NCBI GenBank assembly: GCA_001970855.1
Contig: LSSN01002176.1
Location: forward strand, 1-10,590
DNA from: Smittium culicis
Taxonomy: Eukaryota > Kickxellomycota > Harpellomycetes > Harpellales > Legeriomycetaceae
Reading direction: 5' to 3'
DNA length: 10,590 nucleotides
Below the pieces are notes generated by a model. The model was not told the DNA's origin, searched no databases, and worked only from the letters and a program-made list of their open reading frames with translations. The position numbers and the translations under genes are program-made. Shown piece after piece: positions 8,510 through 10,590 of this stretch (within the stretch, counting starts at the first letter, position 1; every line of letters begins with the position of its first letter).

Positions 8510-8622
8510 CTTATCTGATTTTTGAAGTGTCAATTAAAAAATAAATATTAGAATATTAATATAAAACAATACTAAAGGGGTTAAAGGATAAATAGGTACT
8601 GCAGAAAGGAGGATCAGATAAG
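8510..8622. promoter_or_regulatory. Pair of inverted AGATAAG (GATA-like) sites upstream of SFT2
   Basis: CTTATCTGA (8510-8518) and its exact reverse complement TCAGATAAG (8614-8622) flank about 95 bp directly upstream of the SFT2 ATG. AGATAAG matches the WGATAR site of GATA-type zinc-finger factors. Whether this organism has such factors cannot be seen, and one copy may fall in the 5' UTR. On the minus strand the segment near 8603-8622 is also pyrimidine-rich and ends in CAG, so a 5' UTR intron is another reading. Confidence 0.3.
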
Positions 8623-8904
8623 GGAAAATTCACGATATAAACGGAAGTATGTTTAGGCTTATAGTTAATAAAAACAAACTCTTGTAAGAAAGTGAGCAAA
8701 TAATAATAGTATAAATCCACAGAGAACACAAACAATATTTTAAACTTGCAAAAATAAGGCCAAGTTTATTTGGTATTTAAATTTACGCGAAAAAGCCAAG
8801 CTGCTTTCATTTTCCAAATATGGTTCTCCTATTTGCTAGAAATACCTAATATATTTGGTTGTTTGAAGTTTTAGAATCATTATTAACCAAAAGTAACTAT
8901 TCAG

Positions 8905-8963
8905 ATAGCCAATAAGCACTCTCCTTTATTAGAAAAGTTCAAATTCTATTACTTATTGGATAT
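8905..8963. repeat. Imperfect 12-bp inverted repeat
   Basis: ATAGCCAATAAG (8905-8916) is matched at 11 of 12 positions by the reverse complement of CTTATTGGATAT (8952-8963), with 35 nt between. It could form a stem-loop; the arms contain CCAAT/ATTGG. No flanking duplication marking a transposon is seen. Confidence 0.5.
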
Positions 8964-10484
8964 GTAATTGACCTGAAAACATGGCTTATTGCTTTTGATG
9001 ATGTACAATCAATTGTATCACGCTTACTCTCTTTTATTTAGTCGGCATAGAAAAGTCTTACAATAAAGTTAATATTACAATAGATTGTTTTTGGATTTAA
9101 ATGCGCATAATCATACTTTTCATATAATACTTTTTTCCCTAGATTCACACGATAAATGGATGACTTCTTTCTATAATTTTGATAGCTTTTGTTTATATGA
9201 GTTGAAAATCAATTCAAGTATAAATTAAATGATTTTATTTTAGTCTAATTGAACCTAAAAATGAGAAATAATTTCTTAACTAATAGATAAGTACATTTAA
9301 TTTTATTTAAAAAGTCAAAAATTCAACAAGCATAATTACCTCTTGTACATGAAACTATACAAAGTAAATAAAAAAATTATGTACTATTTAAAATTTTTAC
9401 GTATGTACTTGATCATTGTAAGAGATCAACTATTTGTGATTGCGGTGCATCTGAAACTGTATTTTCAAATATAAACAATAAATACAATGCAAAACAATAT
9501 AAAATTAATAAATTAATGTATATTGAGATATCAATATAACAATTATTAGCAAGACACGTATTGACCATACAATAATAACATTTATGCGTATCAAGATACC
9601 TGAAAATAATATAAATGTTAAATGTATATATTAAAATAAAATAAAATTATAAAATATTTATAACACATGTCTCAACTAATAAGCGAGAATAACGACATAC
9701 TATAAGATACAATCACTACAATCATAATTAAAACTTATTCTAAAATAAGTATAAAAAGGCAATAATTTACAATTAAAGTGAAGAGCAAGATACAAATTCT
9801 CATAATACTAAAACCATCTAACTCTTATATATAACAATAAAGCTCTTTTCTTACTTTATTGACTTATAGTTTAACCTTCAAATTTTATTATAATTAAATC
9901 TCAAATAAATCACTTAGTTTTCTCTCAAAATAAAAATATACCTTTCCATTTTATGATTTTATTTCTAAAATATATTACTATTTAACAAACCCATTAATTT
10001 AGCAAGCAAGTAATTCTTTTGCAATTACCTACTCTAAAAATATATTCTTTAAATAAATAGGACATTATATTTCCTATTATTTTCTGAAAGAGATAAAGAA
10101 AGATAATTATATTTGAATAAGATAAAATATATCACATTTTGCCATGATACATGTTCAAATAAGTACTATTTTAGATTCTGTGATCTAAAAATTCGTTTCG
10201 TTAGCAAATTTTAATTAATATGGTTGATAATAAAAATCTATCAATGTCTTTATTGGTTCAAAATTATGTGAACCCATTAATACAAAATATTAAATATATA
10301 ATTGATAAAGCTTTTTATTTAATGTAATTGATATACACATTGATTTATATTATGTTGATAACTTTTTTAGTTCTTTAAATTAATCAAGTCTAATGTTTAT
10401 CTAACTCTTTCAGGAACAGTCGACATTTTTTGAACTAATAAAATCTGATAAAATAATATATAATTTTGTTATTTATTGACTAAT

Positions 10485-10501
10485 TTCGATATTATATCGA
10501 A
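10485..10501. repeat. 17-bp palindrome
   Basis: TTCGATAT (10485-10492) and ATATCGAA (10494-10501) are exact reverse complements around a single T. The shape resembles a dimeric protein-binding site, but no adjacent gene is visible. Confidence 0.5.
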
Positions 10502-10530
10502 TAGAAAATGATATGTAATAGACGTGCCCT

Positions 10531-10546
10531 ATTATATTTATTATTA

Positions 10547-10590
<44 letters not shown>
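10531..10590 (+). repeat. ATT trinucleotide microsatellite at the window edge
   Basis: Thirteen perfect ATT units (10552-10590) run off the end of the window. They are preceded by a less regular part in which the 12-bp unit ATTATATTTATT occurs at 10531-10542 and again at 10543-10554. It may continue beyond the window. Confidence 0.95.

Larger units (their letters stand above)
8490..10590. other. A+T-rich region upstream of SFT2, no gene recognised
   Basis: About 2.1 kb with no protein family, tRNA or transposon that I can recognise. Composition is less extreme up to about 9060 and becomes very A+T-rich beyond. Open runs exist, for example 8917-9041 plus (41 codons) and 9301-9474 plus (57 codons, with an ATG at 9349), but they are about as long as chance predicts here and show no familiar motif. 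The left end should contain the SFT2 promoter and 5' UTR. Inverted repeats and a terminal microsatellite are listed separately. Confidence 0.6.

Noticed and set aside
8917..9041. Plus-strand open run (TWLIAFDDVQSIVSRLL) as an exon
   Set aside because: Acceptor-like sites are present but no donor or neighbouring exon could be joined, and no family is recognised.
9301..9474. Plus-strand 57-codon open run with ATG at 9349
   Set aside because: No motif, Lys/Tyr/Leu-rich as A+T-rich noncoding DNA would read, and of chance length.

Overview
The window looks like nuclear DNA from an A+T-rich, intron-rich single-celled eukaryote. Evidence is TAA/TGA stops under the standard code, 18 complete GT-AG introns of about 63-208 nt plus the end of a 19th, poly-T tracts before acceptors, and exons visibly richer in G+C than introns and spacers. 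The lineage cannot be fixed from sequence alone. The ORC1 sequence looks generically eukaryotic, close to animal and early fungal forms, while the base composition and intron density would also fit an alveolate or amoeboid protist. Nothing suggests a bacterial, organellar or viral origin.

Layout: (1) 54-1269, plus strand: the 3' half of ORC1 (replication origin recognition), two visible exons; the 5' part lies outside the window. (2) 1270-3152: A+T-rich spacer, with at most a doubtful small ORF and one candidate minus-strand terminal exon. (3) 3153-7335, plus strand: a 14-exon gene reconstructed here. Its 894-residue product has an N-terminal HOOK-like domain, a long Ser/Asn-rich linker and a C-terminal ten-helix choline-transporter-like (CTL/SLC44/PNS1) membrane domain. 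(4) 7336-7633: short spacer between convergent genes, holding a G+C-raised patch and a hairpin. (5) 7634-8489, minus strand: a complete five-exon SFT2 vesicle-transport gene (161 residues). (6) 8490-10590: A+T-rich spacer with inverted repeats and an ATT microsatellite at the right edge.

The three genes show no operon-like relation. ORC1 acts in DNA replication. SFT2 acts in Golgi/endosome membrane traffic. The middle gene would join a dynein-adaptor-type domain to a multi-pass transporter, and I know of no such architecture. It is the most interesting item here. The fusion rests on an in-frame splice (3836 to 3905) and on a 73-codon open stretch lacking any Met at the start of exon 4. cDNA across that junction would settle it.
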